Positions 6,202-14,044 of a DNA stretch of 25,313 nucleotides are shown here, piece after piece (the first letter of the stretch is position 1; each line of letters begins with the position of its first letter). A program made the translations under genes and the position numbers. The stretch lies in NCBI GenBank assembly GCA_964622235.1, contig CAZUNB010000015.1, positions 1-25,313 of the forward strand. The letters run 5' to 3'. The notes beneath the pieces are model-generated. The model ran no database searches. It had not been told where the DNA came from and saw only the letters and a list, made by a program, of their open reading frames with translations. Source of the stretch: CAZUNB01 sp964622235 (GTDB taxonomy: Bacteria; Patescibacteriota; Saccharimonadia; Saccharimonadales; JAGPDM01).

Positions 6202-6597
6202 CTATCGTTTTGAGAATTGCTCTCGCTTACGTGCCCGACGAAGACCGTACTTTTTACGTTCTTTCATTCTAGGGTCTCGTTTAAGGAAACCTGCTTTTTT
6301 CAGTGTTCCGCGCCAATCAGGATTGAGCTCGGTTGCTGACTTAGCAATCGCCATAACAGCTGCATCTACCTGTCCAGAGTGACCGCCGCCACTGATGACT
6401 AGACTAACGTCATGGTTGTCGGCTAATTCAAGCAAACCGAGTGGTCGCTTCAACTGCCATAGTAATCGTTCATTATTGCTCAAATATTCCTCTGCAGTAT
6501 GACCATTAATAGTGATAATACCCTTGCCGTTCGTGGTCAATCGTGAGCGTGCAGTTGATTCCTTGCGCCGTCCGAGGCCGTAGTAATATTGCGCCAT
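6202..6597 (-). CDS. rpsI: 30S ribosomal protein uS9
   Basis: uS9 binds the 3' major domain of 16S rRNA, and its C-terminal tail reaches the P-site tRNA. The 131-residue product has the usual YYGLGRRKESTARSRL start, GHSGQVDAAVMAIAKS, and the RDPRMKERKKYGLRRARK basic tail ending in SKR. It is complete. The gene is the last of the infA-led operon, 2 nt after rplM. Its last 75 codon-aligned bases before SKR (6214-6288) are repeated in diverged form at 5510-5584. Confidence 0.97.
   Translation of the reverse strand: MAQYYYGLGRRKESTARSRLTTNGKGIITINGHTAEEYLSNNERLLWQLKRPLGLLELADNHDVSLVISGGGHSGQVDAAVMAIAKSATELNPDWRGTLKKAGFLKRDPRMKERKKYGLRRARKREQFSKR
6214..6288 (-). repeat. Direct repeat: intact rpsI end matching 5510-5584
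   Basis: This 75-bp stretch of the working rpsI gene aligns without gaps to 5510-5584, about 59 of 75 bases identical by eye. The offset is 704 bp. The two copies bracket the frameshifted gene, its putative promoter and the operon terminator. Confidence 0.88.
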
Positions 6598-6599
6598 GA

Positions 6600-7058
6600 T
6601 TATGCCCCTTTCCTGGAGTTAGTGATGACTTCTTTTGGCTGTTGAGCAGTGTGGTCATGTTCAGGGCCAGCAAAGACACGAAGTCGAGCTAAACGATTAG
6701 GACCAAGCTTGTTCTTCGGAAGCATACCTTTAACGGCTAGCATAATTACTTCCTCCGGCTTTCGATCCATCTTAGCCCCCAATTTTTCTTCTTTCATCGA
6801 TCCAACGTAGCCACTGTGGCGATAGTATACTTTTTGGTCGGCTTTACGTTCGCTAACTGAAAGCTTCGCAGCATTGATAATAACTACAAAATCACCGCCA
6901 TCAACGTGTGGAGTAACGGTAGGTTTATTCTTACCAATGATTAACGTTGCAGCTTCACTAGCAATATCACCGATTGAACGGTTGGTTGCATCAAGTAGTA
7001 GCCATTCGCGACTAACGTCTGCTGGTTTCTGAGAAAATGTTTTTTGTCGACGAATCAT
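6600..7058 (-). CDS. rplM: 50S ribosomal protein uL13
   Basis: uL13 is an early assembly protein of the large subunit. The 152-residue product has REWLLLDATNRSIGDIAS, VDGGDFVVIINAAKL, KVYYRHSGYVGSMKEE, and GMLPKNKLGPNRLARLRVFAGPEHDHTAQQP, the family signature region. Its start codon overlaps the rplQ stop by one base (TAATG), so translation is probably coupled. rplM-rpsI is the usual pair, here fused to the end of the alpha operon. Confidence 0.97.
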   Translation of the reverse strand: MIRRQKTFSQKPADVSREWLLLDATNRSIGDIASEAATLIIGKNKPTVTPHVDGGDFVVIINAAKLSVSERKADQKVYYRHSGYVGSMKEEKLGAKMDRKPEEVIMLAVKGMLPKNKLGPNRLARLRVFAGPEHDHTAQQPKEVITNSRKGA

Positions 7059-7444
7059 TATTTAGCCTCACTTTTAACGCTTAGATCTATCTCATCAACA
7101 AAACTAACACGAGCCATCTCGGCATTATCGCCTCGGCGAAAGCCTTCTCGTACTAGTCGTACGTGGCCGCTATCTCGCTTTAATTGTGGTGCAATCACAT
7201 CAACCAATTGATGCGCGTACTGTTCACTACCCAATCGAGCAATGATAAGTCGTCGACTATGAAGTGTTCCAACTTTAGATTTACTGATTAGTTTTTCGAT
7301 AAATGGTACAAGCTCTTTTGCTTTTGGGACGGTGGTCTGAATTGAGCCCTCTTTAATGAGGGAAACAGCCATAGTCTTTAGCAAGGCTCGACGTGTGTCG
7401 CGCTTTCGGCCTAATTTTCTTCCTTGGTAACTGTGTCGGTGCAT
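7058..7444 (-). CDS. rplQ: 50S ribosomal protein bL17
   Basis: bL17 lies near the peptide exit tunnel. The 128-residue product begins MHRHSYQGRKLGRKRDTRR and continues ALLKTMAVSLIKEGSIQTT, the family hallmark, then KAKELVPFIEKLI. The C-terminal part is a little longer than in minimal bL17 proteins. It follows rpoA by 7 nt, the standard alpha-operon order. Confidence 0.97.
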   Translation of the reverse strand: MHRHSYQGRKLGRKRDTRRALLKTMAVSLIKEGSIQTTVPKAKELVPFIEKLISKSKVGTLHSRRLIIARLGSEQYAHQLVDVIAPQLKRDSGHVRLVREGFRRGDNAEMARVSFVDEIDLSVKSEAK

Positions 7445-7451
7445 AAAATTC

Positions 7452-8396
7452 CTATAAGCTCAGTTCGCTAATCTTATCTTGTACTTCTTCCATGGCCTTG
7501 TTTCCAAAACCTTTAAGTTCTTTCAGGTCGCTGTCAGTGAGTGAAATCAAATCGCTTACGGTGTGAATCTCGTTATTGATCAGTGCATTAGTTGTACGAG
7601 CTGATAAACCAAGATCTTCAATTGAAGTGTTAAGCTCACTGCCATCATCAGCAACTTCAGCAACAACTGGTGCAACTGGAGCTCGATCTACTTGACTAGT
7701 AGCAACTGTTGTCTGTCCTGCAAGCGCTTCATACTGTGATTTTAAGATTGCATTAGCTTCTTCAAAAGCATCTTTTGGAGTAATCGTACCATCAGTTTTG
7801 ATTGAAATAACCAATTTATCAAGGTTTGTAATTTGACCGACTCGAGTACTCTCGACATTGTATCTAACACGAGTCACAGGGCTATACAGTGCATCTATAG
7901 CAATCATATCACTTGGTACTGATTCTTGTCGTTCTTCAACAGTTAAGTAGCCTCGACCTTGTTCAGCAAGCATATCAATAGTAAAAGTGCTTGAGCCGTC
8001 AATAGTTGCAATAGGTTGACTTGGGTCGACGATTTCAATGTCTGAGTTTGCCTCGATATCACCTGCAGTAACTACACCAGCTTTTTTAGTTGAAAGTCGC
8101 AAATTAACTGGTTCATCACTATGAACCTTAATATTGATGTGCTTAAGGTTCAGCATAATATCAACAACGTCTTCTTTGACACCATCAACGGTGGTAAATT
8201 CATGCGTAGCTTCAGCAATTTTGAAAGCAATGATAGCCGATCCAGCAATACTAGATAGCAAAACACGACGGACACTATTTCCAAGCGTTGTACCGTAACC
8301 AGTGTGAAGTGGTTCGATTGTTAGCGTCGTTGTATTGTCAGCCTGATCATCTGCCTTTGTTAAATTTGGTGTAAGAATGGTGTTTGCATGTGCCAT
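7452..8396 (-). CDS. rpoA: RNA polymerase alpha subunit
   Basis: Alpha dimerises to nucleate RNA polymerase assembly, and its C-terminal domain contacts promoter DNA and activators. The 314-residue product has the N-terminal domain signature EPLHTGYGTTLGNSVRRVLLSS (about 28-49). A flexible linker follows (about 225-250, rich in V, A, P). The C-terminal helix-hairpin-helix domain includes IEDLGLSARTTNAL and LKELKGFGNKAMEEV. Both domains are complete. AAAGGAG precedes the ATG at good spacing. It lies between rpsD and rplQ. Confidence 0.98.
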   Translation of the reverse strand: MAHANTILTPNLTKADDQADNTTTLTIEPLHTGYGTTLGNSVRRVLLSSIAGSAIIAFKIAEATHEFTTVDGVKEDVVDIMLNLKHINIKVHSDEPVNLRLSTKKAGVVTAGDIEANSDIEIVDPSQPIATIDGSSTFTIDMLAEQGRGYLTVEERQESVPSDMIAIDALYSPVTRVRYNVESTRVGQITNLDKLVISIKTDGTITPKDAFEEANAILKSQYEALAGQTTVATSQVDRAPVAPVVAEVADDGSELNTSIEDLGLSARTTNALINNEIHTVSDLISLTDSDLKELKGFGNKAMEEVQDKISELSL

Positions 8397-8421
8397 TATA
8401 TTTGCTCCTTTATCTTCTGCA

Positions 8422-9039
8422 CTACCGCTGGTAGTACTCTACGATTAATTGTTCATTTATCTCAGGCTCAGCTTCCGCTCTTGTAGGCTGACCAGTGATT
8501 TTCACAGTAAATTTCTTGTCATCAGCAGTTAACCAGCTGTAACTATCAACAGGGACATTATTCATCAATTGCTCTAGGTTCTTGAAGTAAAATGATTTAT
8601 GACTTTTTGTCCGTAAAACTATTTCATCACCTGTCTTAACCTGAATAGAAGGGATATCTACCCGTCGGCCATTGAGTTCGAAGTGACCATGACTGACAAG
8701 CTGTCGAGCAGCTGGTCGGCTTGGCGCAAAGCCAGCTCGGTATATGACATTATCAAGTCGACGTTCAAGGAGTTCCAGCAATACAACACCGGTTTGACCC
8801 TTATGACGAGTAGCTTTGTCCATCAATCGTTTGAATTGCTTTTCAAGCAAGCCGTACATTCTTTTAGCTTTTTGCTTTTCACGCAATTGTAAGCCGTAGT
8901 TGCTAATTCGTTGCTGTCGTTGGCCAGGTTGTTGTCCTGGTTTATTTGTTCGTTTGACCATGATGCGCTGTGCTTTAGGGTGAAGCGCAACACCTTCGCG
9001 ACGACTAAGTTTTGTGATCGATGTTAAGTTACGTGCCAT
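8422..9039 (-). CDS. rpsD: 30S ribosomal protein uS4
   Basis: uS4 nucleates assembly of the 16S rRNA 5' domain. The 205-residue product has the S4 RNA-binding domain with RRLDNVIYRAGFAPSRPAAR and QLVSHGHFELNGRRVDIPS. The N-terminal region has no zinc-binding cysteines, so it is the cysteine-free form. The gene starts immediately after the rpsK stop, and its Shine-Dalgarno AAGGAG lies inside the end of rpsK. In many bacteria uS4 represses the alpha operon; no such site is evident here. Confidence 0.97.
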   Translation of the reverse strand: MARNLTSITKLSRREGVALHPKAQRIMVKRTNKPGQQPGQRQQRISNYGLQLREKQKAKRMYGLLEKQFKRLMDKATRHKGQTGVVLLELLERRLDNVIYRAGFAPSRPAARQLVSHGHFELNGRRVDIPSIQVKTGDEIVLRTKSHKSFYFKNLEQLMNNVPVDSYSWLTADDKKFTVKITGQPTRAEAEPEINEQLIVEYYQR

Positions 9040-9438
9040 TTAAACTCTCCTTGCCTTTGGCGGACGAGTTCCACCATGTTTAATCGGGGTAACATCAGCG
9101 ATAGAGCTAACCATAATATCAACGTTTTGTAATGCTCGAATGGCTGAATCGCGCCCAAGGCCGATGCCTTTAACGAAAACATCTGCTTTTGAAACACCAA
9201 ATTGATTACGAGCAGTATTTGATACTTCTTCCGCAGCAATTTGAGCGGCGTAAGCAGTGCTTTTCTTAGAACCGCGGAATCCGCAGCTTCCGGCACTTGA
9301 TGCACAAAGTAGGTTGCCCTTTGTATCAGTAAACGAAATTATTGTATTATTTGTAGTCGCTTGGATATGGACCTGCGCTGAAGGTACTGATCTTTTCTGC
9401 TTCTTTTTCTTAGTCGTCGGTTTTTTGGGTTCTGCCAC
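9040..9438 (-). CDS. rpsK: 30S ribosomal protein uS11
   Basis: uS11 sits on the 30S platform near the E site. The 132-residue product has VHIQATTNNTIISFTDTKGN, SSAGSCGFRGSKKSTAYAAQ and KGIGLGRDSAIRAL, ending in HGGTRPPKARRV. It starts at GTG (9436-9438), supported by AGGAG 6 nt upstream. The start PKKPTTKKKKQKR is a lysine-rich extension common in this family. Confidence 0.97.
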   Translation of the reverse strand: MAEPKKPTTKKKKQKRSVPSAQVHIQATTNNTIISFTDTKGNLLCASSAGSCGFRGSKKSTAYAAQIAAEEVSNTARNQFGVSKADVFVKGIGLGRDSAIRALQNVDIMVSSIADVTPIKHGGTRPPKARRV

Positions 9439-9446
9439 AAATTCTC

Positions 9447-9833
9447 CTATGTCTTACTTGCTGCTTTAGGTTGTGAGCCACCAACTGCGACACGGCGGCC
9501 ACGCTTGGTTCGGCTATTAGTTCGGGTTCGCTGACCACGGCTGGGAAGGTTCTTCTTATGTCGCTCACCACGGTAGCTACCAATGTCTTTTAGACGCTTA
9601 ATGTTATTACTAACAATTCGCTGAAGATCACCTTCAATAGTGTAGTTAGCATCAAGCTCATCGCGGATTTTCTGTAGTTCGGTTTCGGTTAAGTCTTTGA
9701 CTCGTGCAGTTGGGTCGATTGAAAGTTCATCAAGAATCTTCTGGGAAGTTGTTAAGCCAATACCAAAGATATAGGTCAGTGAAATCTGAACTTGTTTCTG
9801 TGGTGGAATAGTTACGTTTGCAATTCTTGCCAT
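9447..9833 (-). CDS. rpsM: 30S ribosomal protein uS13
   Basis: uS13 forms the head bridge to the large subunit and contacts P-site tRNA. The 128-residue product begins MARIANVTIPPQKQVQISLT and contains YIFGIGLTTSQKIL, RLKDIGSYRGERHKKNLPSRGQ, and the basic tail RTRTNSRTKRGRR. It follows rpmJ by 2 nt and precedes rpsK by 8 nt, the usual order. Confidence 0.97.
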   Translation of the reverse strand: MARIANVTIPPQKQVQISLTYIFGIGLTTSQKILDELSIDPTARVKDLTETELQKIRDELDANYTIEGDLQRIVSNNIKRLKDIGSYRGERHKKNLPSRGQRTRTNSRTKRGRRVAVGGSQPKAASKT

Positions 9834-9835
9834 GA

Positions 9836-9952
9836 TTAACCTTGTCTCTGTTTATGCTTAGGTTTCTTCTTATTGATAACATAGACTCGGCCTTTGCGTC
9901 GGACGATCTGATCATCGGGGCTAATTTTCTTTACGCTTGCTTGTACTTTCAT
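9836..9952 (-). CDS. rpmJ: 50S ribosomal protein bL36, cysteine-free
   Basis: This 38-residue gene lies between infA and rpsM. The minus strand reads MKVQASVKKISPDDQIVRR then KGRVYVINKKKPKHKQRQG and TAA. Canonical bL36 carries a C-x2-C...C-x4-H zinc ribbon (MKVRASVKKICEKC...). Here all three cysteines are replaced (by S, D and N at the aligned places) while the final histidine remains. It is therefore the C-minus form that folds without zinc. Its ATG is 9 nt after the infA stop. Confidence 0.93.
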   Translation of the reverse strand: MKVQASVKKISPDDQIVRRKGRVYVINKKKPKHKQRQG

Positions 9953-9961
9953 AATGTCTTT

Positions 9962-10180
9962 TTACCGGTTACGGTATGTTATCCTTCCCTTTTCCATATC
10001 ATATGGTGTTAGCTCGACGGTGACCTTGTCTCCTCGTACGATGCGGATATAGTGCTTTCGCATTTTTCCGCCGACATGAGCCATGATCATGTGTCCATTA
10101 TCCAGCTCTACTCGAAACATTGCTCCTGGGAGCGCTTCTGTAATAGTACCGGTTAATTCGATCACATCTTTTTTCGACAT
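9962..10180 (-). CDS. infA: Translation initiation factor IF-1
   Basis: IF-1 occupies the 30S A site during initiation. The 72-residue product is a single S1/OB fold: MSKKDVIELTGTITEALPG, MFRVELDNGHMIMAHVGGKM, then HYIRIVRGDKVTVELTPYDMEKGRITYR. I chose the ATG at 10178-10180 because the product then matches the family length and start; an in-frame ATG eight codons upstream lies at or before the predicted transcription start. No Shine-Dalgarno site is visible, and the promoter predicts a leader of only about 8-10 nt. It heads the infA-rpsI operon. Confidence 0.96.
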   Translation of the reverse strand: MSKKDVIELTGTITEALPGAMFRVELDNGHMIMAHVGGKMRKHYIRIVRGDKVTVELTPYDMEKGRITYRNR

Positions 10181-10195
10181 ATAGTATAACCATTG

Positions 10196-10224
10196 ATTAT
10201 ACACACGTCAGATGTTTCGTGCAA
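10196..10224 (-). promoter_or_regulatory. Promoter of the infA-rpsI operon
   Basis: On the minus strand TTGCAC (10219-10224) and a perfect TATAAT (10196-10201) are 17 nt apart. Transcription should start near 10189, only about 8-10 nt before the infA ATG. It separates infA and downstream genes from the inserted 721-residue gene. Confidence 0.8.
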
Positions 10225-10340
10225 ATCTTTTGCAAAAACAATACCATCTCGTTGACTTACAACTGCAACGTACGATAATTCTACTTGTATATCCAATACA
10301 TTTCAAGCTTTTTCATATATCCACAATATTGAGCTTATTT

Positions 10341-12506
10341 TCAACTACTTTGTACGTATACCGTTTTAAGGCGAGCTTGCTGTGTCTTCCACATCCGTCT
10401 CATACTAAAGTCTTTTTCTTTTCCTAATCTAGTCTCATGTCTTTTTGACTTATCGAACAGCGTTGTTCTATCCGATATAATCTGAATGCCATTTCCTTTC
10501 AGTTTAATATTCGGCAGATCTTTCCAGTCTTTGACAACACTATAAAAATACGAAAAATTTCGACCCCTAAATAAGTTGTTTAAACCTATTATTCCTACAT
10601 TATTGCAGTTGACCGCACTTGAATCCTCCACTGTCATGCCACAATACCCTAATCTTCTGTTTAAGACATCTGCATTAAAAACTGAATAGGCGACCCCGCA
10701 TTCCTCTGCAATGCATTCTTTTTGTTCTAGAGGATTAAACCGACTTCTACTTGTTGCTTTTTCAATATTTGCTGATCTTGAAAAAGCACGTGAAAAGTTG
10801 TTTGCCATACTGCCTTCAACTCTGCGAACAGATGAAGGATCGAATGATGTTTCATAGTCCAACACAAATGCAGAATCACCCTTACATTCAGGGCCGTTAA
10901 GAGCAGAACAGTTTTTTAATCCAATTTTTTGACTACCCAATGCTCGACTGTTGCAAAAAGCGCGCTTAGAATCGATTGCAGCGCAATCTACCAGTCCACC
11001 ACAATATTCGAATGCATTATTTGCACCCTCTACTTCGCAGTCTACAAGGTCGCTGCACTCCGTTAGCACATTCACTGTTTTGTTGGCTTTCACTTTAATC
11101 TTAACTTCGCTAACTCCTCTTAGAAACTCATTTGCTGCTTCAGGGAAGATAACGCCGCTGATATCAATAGATCCTAAATCAAGGATGCTTTCTTGACCAA
11201 CCTTTGCCAAGCGTTGTTTTTCAGCAGAGATTATAGCAACCATTTTTTTATTGATCTTTTGGAACTCAGCTGCCGATATCACGCTAGAGAGCATCTCAAC
11301 TTGCTTGCCAAACTTCTCAGCGGAGTCTTCGCTCATCGCTCTAATCTCTGTTGGAGAATTTTTTTGTATTCTAGTTCTTTTTTCTTGAGCTTTTTGTAAA
11401 ACCTCAAACACAACACCAGAGTCTCCTACGGTTAATGTAACCTCAGGAGCTTGTGCAATACTCGCACAGTTACCTTCCGTTTTCTCTAGAGTCGCTGCAG
11501 CATATGGATACCTCTCTAACTCAACTAAATTATCTGCTCCAATAGGCTTGATACGAAAAGATAGACCTCCTGAGTCTATGGATACTACTGCGTCAGGACC
11601 CTCGGTACTGTTTGGTCTTTGCCTGACTAAACGATCGTCAAATCTCTCGAAAGCATCAACTACAACTTGTTTATCTTCTGCTCCATGGTGCGACAAAAAT
11701 CTAGCTACAGACGCGGCAACTCTCTCTAATTTCGCTAATACATGCGGTTGTTCGCCTGAGATATAGTTTGTTTTACCGCTCGGAGACTTCAATACGTGTT
11801 GCATTTGCATTTCTTCAATGAGCGGATTAGCTAGTAGTTGGCCAAAAGTTGTTTTGATCAATTCACTTCTATTAAGATTTCCATCGATCGCAGCTTGTAG
11901 AGCAGCGTCTATTTGCTTCAGGTATTCTTTCTTTAAAATAGGCATTGGCTTACCCTCTTCATCAACTATTATTTGTCCATACCTCTCCTGCTGCTCAATC
12001 TCTGTAGCAACCATGTCTATCTCTCCGGTATCTTGTTCTGTAGCCCCAAATGTTGTTAGCAGAGCGATAGTACATTTCATATCATGCAGTTTTGGGTCAA
12101 TAAATTTTACGAGTGGAATGTGCAAAAAACCAGTATTTGATTCTTCAACCCATATTAGCAGACCAAATTCAGTACTTGTCGAAGATCTGCCGTCTAGATC
12201 TTCAGCTTTACTTTGCGTCTTAGGCCCCACGCAGAAACTAGCTAACATTTTGCGATCCCGCTCAATAATAGGCAAGGAGATTTGCTCACCTATTCTTTGA
12301 ACTTCTATTGGGCAGCCATCAACTCCTATTGCTTCGATAGATGTTTTTCTATCGGCCTTTTCGACGAGCCCACCTATTTTTTGAGCCAATATTGAGCATT
12401 CATCTTTACCAGTAACAAGTTGAGTAAGACGATCTATTCTGGCAGTCGTTTCTCTACTTATTACGTCAGGATTAGGTGCAGGTTCCTGTTCAGGCGAGTT
12501 TGACAT
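10341..12506 (-). CDS. Large unknown protein inserted in the ribosomal cluster
   Basis: I do not recognise this 721-residue protein. It has no signal peptide or membrane segment. Residues 1-460 are mixed alpha/beta with helical stretches (for example 193-285 and 395-440). Residues 478-650 are rich in cysteine (11 Cys between 484 and 634) and show a loose repeat: LTECSDLVDCEV and FEYCGGLVDCAA are 18 residues apart, and NNAF, KRAF, DSAF and SRAF recur. This looks like a small beta-solenoid or similar repeat fold (inference). The C-terminal 50 residues are basic. The gene occupies the adk-map position between secY and infA and uses ATA and AGA codons often, unlike its neighbours. It has its own promoter and no Shine-Dalgarno site. 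Confidence 0.9.
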   Translation of the reverse strand: MSNSPEQEPAPNPDVISRETTARIDRLTQLVTGKDECSILAQKIGGLVEKADRKTSIEAIGVDGCPIEVQRIGEQISLPIIERDRKMLASFCVGPKTQSKAEDLDGRSSTSTEFGLLIWVEESNTGFLHIPLVKFIDPKLHDMKCTIALLTTFGATEQDTGEIDMVATEIEQQERYGQIIVDEEGKPMPILKKEYLKQIDAALQAAIDGNLNRSELIKTTFGQLLANPLIEEMQMQHVLKSPSGKTNYISGEQPHVLAKLERVAASVARFLSHHGAEDKQVVVDAFERFDDRLVRQRPNSTEGPDAVVSIDSGGLSFRIKPIGADNLVELERYPYAAATLEKTEGNCASIAQAPEVTLTVGDSGVVFEVLQKAQEKRTRIQKNSPTEIRAMSEDSAEKFGKQVEMLSSVISAAEFQKINKKMVAIISAEKQRLAKVGQESILDLGSIDISGVIFPEAANEFLRGVSEVKIKVKANKTVNVLTECSDLVDCEVEGANNAFEYCGGLVDCAAIDSKRAFCNSRALGSQKIGLKNCSALNGPECKGDSAFVLDYETSFDPSSVRRVEGSMANNFSRAFSRSANIEKATSRSRFNPLEQKECIAEECGVAYSVFNADVLNRRLGYCGMTVEDSSAVNCNNVGIIGLNNLFRGRNFSYFYSVVKDWKDLPNIKLKGNGIQIISDRTTLFDKSKRHETRLGKEKDFSMRRMWKTQQARLKTVYVQSS

Positions 12507-12512
12507 AATGTC

Positions 12513-12541
12513 ATTATATTGACTTATTGACTAATTAGCAA
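12513..12541 (-). promoter_or_regulatory. Promoter giving a leaderless mRNA for the 721-residue protein
   Basis: On the minus strand TTGCTA (12536-12541) and a perfect TATAAT (12513-12518) are 17 nt apart. Only 6 nt separate the -10 box from the ATG at 12504-12506, so transcription should begin at or next to the A of the start codon. No Shine-Dalgarno site is present. Confidence 0.8.
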
Positions 12542-12574
12542 TAGGATAAAATGCTATGATTTATAATGGATGAC

Positions 12575-14026
12575 TCAATGGTCGTCGTAGGTTACGATAA
12601 GAGCCCGGCTTTCGATCTGCCTTAGGGTTTCGATAGCGACAGCCACTGTGATCAAAACACCAGTTCCGCCGAGCGTAAACAGCTGTGCGAGTTGTGATAT
12701 CGGTAAAAAACGTTGAACAATCAGTTGTGTAATAAATGGCATGACGGCTATCAAGCCTAAACTAATAGAACCGAACAAAGTTAAACGTCCAACTACTTTT
12801 TTAAGATACCTCTCGGTTGATTTACCTGGACGAATACCGGCCAAAAAGCCACCTTGTTTTTGTAAGTTTTCAGCAATTTCTTTGGTGTTGAAAGTGAAAC
12901 CAGTGTAGAAGTATGTAAAAGCGATAACTAACGAGAAGTAAATAACTGGATAGAGATATACCTGAAGAACACTGAAGCCACCGCCAAAAGCTGCACCACC
13001 GGTATTGTACGGATTTAGTGTAAAAATTTTCTCTAGCCATGAGCCAGCAGAACTCAACCATTCGATTTTACTTCCCTTAATAAGACCACCTATAAACCCT
13101 GGTACGGTAAGGAATGAAACAGCAAAGATAATCGGTATTACGCCTGCAGTTATGAGTTTAATTGGTAGGATTGTCGTAACACCACCATATGCACGATTAC
13201 CTTGGACTCGTTTGGCATAATTAATAGTCAGCTGTCTGGTTGCTTCATTTAGCTTAACAATTAAATAAGTCACTAATATGGACGCTAAAGAAAAACCAAT
13301 GACAAATGCTGCTCCAACCGGGCTAATTGGGATGCTAAATAAGCCAAAGATATCTATAGACTGTTCACCGCCAGGATTCAGTAAGCCAAGTGATGTACTC
13401 AATAATCGCGGAAGTTGCGTTACAATACCTATAAAGATCAAAATACTAATACCGTTTCCCACACCCTGTTCACTAATAAGTTCACCAAGCCACATCAGAA
13501 GAATAGAACCTCCAACTAGCGCAGTAACCATAACTACCCAGTCCCAAGGGCTAGCATTGGCTACAATGTCAAAACCTAGTACACTTTTTAGCCCTTGCCC
13601 CTTTGAACCAGAGTTAAGTAAGAAAATCATAGCAATTGCTTGACCAATACCAAGTGGCACAGCCAATATACGAGTGTACTGATTTATTTTGGTTCGACCT
13701 TGCTCACCTTCTTTGTCTAGTGCTTCGAGAGAAGGAACCACTTTACGTAGTAACTGCATAATAATTGAACCATTGATGAATGGACCGAGACCCATCATAA
13801 CGATTGAGAAATTTGCGAGAGCACCACCTGATAATAGGTTAAAGAAAGCGAATACTTCTTGGTTCTGAACTGTTTGAGAGATAGCGTCACGAAGCTGAGC
13901 AGCGTCAGCCACTGGTATAGGGATATGTGCCAATATTCGGTAGATTACTAAAATAAAACCGACAATCAAGAGGCGCTTTTGCATATCGCGGTTGCGTAGT
14001 GCTTTTGCGATTAATTTCCAGCTCAT
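12575..14026 (-). CDS. secY: Protein translocase subunit SecY
   Basis: SecY is the channel of the Sec translocon in the cytoplasmic membrane. The 483-residue product has the usual ten hydrophobic segments, starting at about 18-36 (LLIVGFILVIYRILAHIPI). Conserved elements include ALANFSIVMMGLGPFINGSI, QYTRILAVPLG, EQGVGNGISILIFIGI and FAFF before the plug region. It is somewhat longer than typical 430-440-residue SecY because of inserted loops, such as SSAGSWLEKIFTLNPYNTGG. AGAGGGG precedes the ATG. It is the last gene of the rplC-led cluster; no clear terminator follows before the next promoter. Confidence 0.97.
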   Translation of the reverse strand: MSWKLIAKALRNRDMQKRLLIVGFILVIYRILAHIPIPVADAAQLRDAISQTVQNQEVFAFFNLLSGGALANFSIVMMGLGPFINGSIIMQLLRKVVPSLEALDKEGEQGRTKINQYTRILAVPLGIGQAIAMIFLLNSGSKGQGLKSVLGFDIVANASPWDWVVMVTALVGGSILLMWLGELISEQGVGNGISILIFIGIVTQLPRLLSTSLGLLNPGGEQSIDIFGLFSIPISPVGAAFVIGFSLASILVTYLIVKLNEATRQLTINYAKRVQGNRAYGGVTTILPIKLITAGVIPIIFAVSFLTVPGFIGGLIKGSKIEWLSSAGSWLEKIFTLNPYNTGGAAFGGGFSVLQVYLYPVIYFSLVIAFTYFYTGFTFNTKEIAENLQKQGGFLAGIRPGKSTERYLKKVVGRLTLFGSISLGLIAVMPFITQLIVQRFLPISQLAQLFTLGGTGVLITVAVAIETLRQIESRALIVTYDDH

Positions 14027-14044
14027 GAGACCCCTCTCTATTTT

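Noticed and set aside
10225..10340. Terminator or attachment site between the 721-residue gene and infA
   Set aside because: The stretch holds only the palindrome TTTTGCAAAA and AT-rich sequence; no stem with a U-run and no repeat matching the 12507-12574 flank was found.
11818..12300. 160-codon plus-strand open frame opposite the 721-residue gene
   Set aside because: It lies fully antisense to a longer frame with a promoter, has no ribosome site, and its serine/isoleucine-rich composition is what an antisense frame of this gene gives.
12575..14026. Recoded TGA (glycine) as in Gracilibacteria or SR1
   Set aside because: TGA ends secY and the 721-residue gene, and no conserved ribosomal protein needs TGA read-through.
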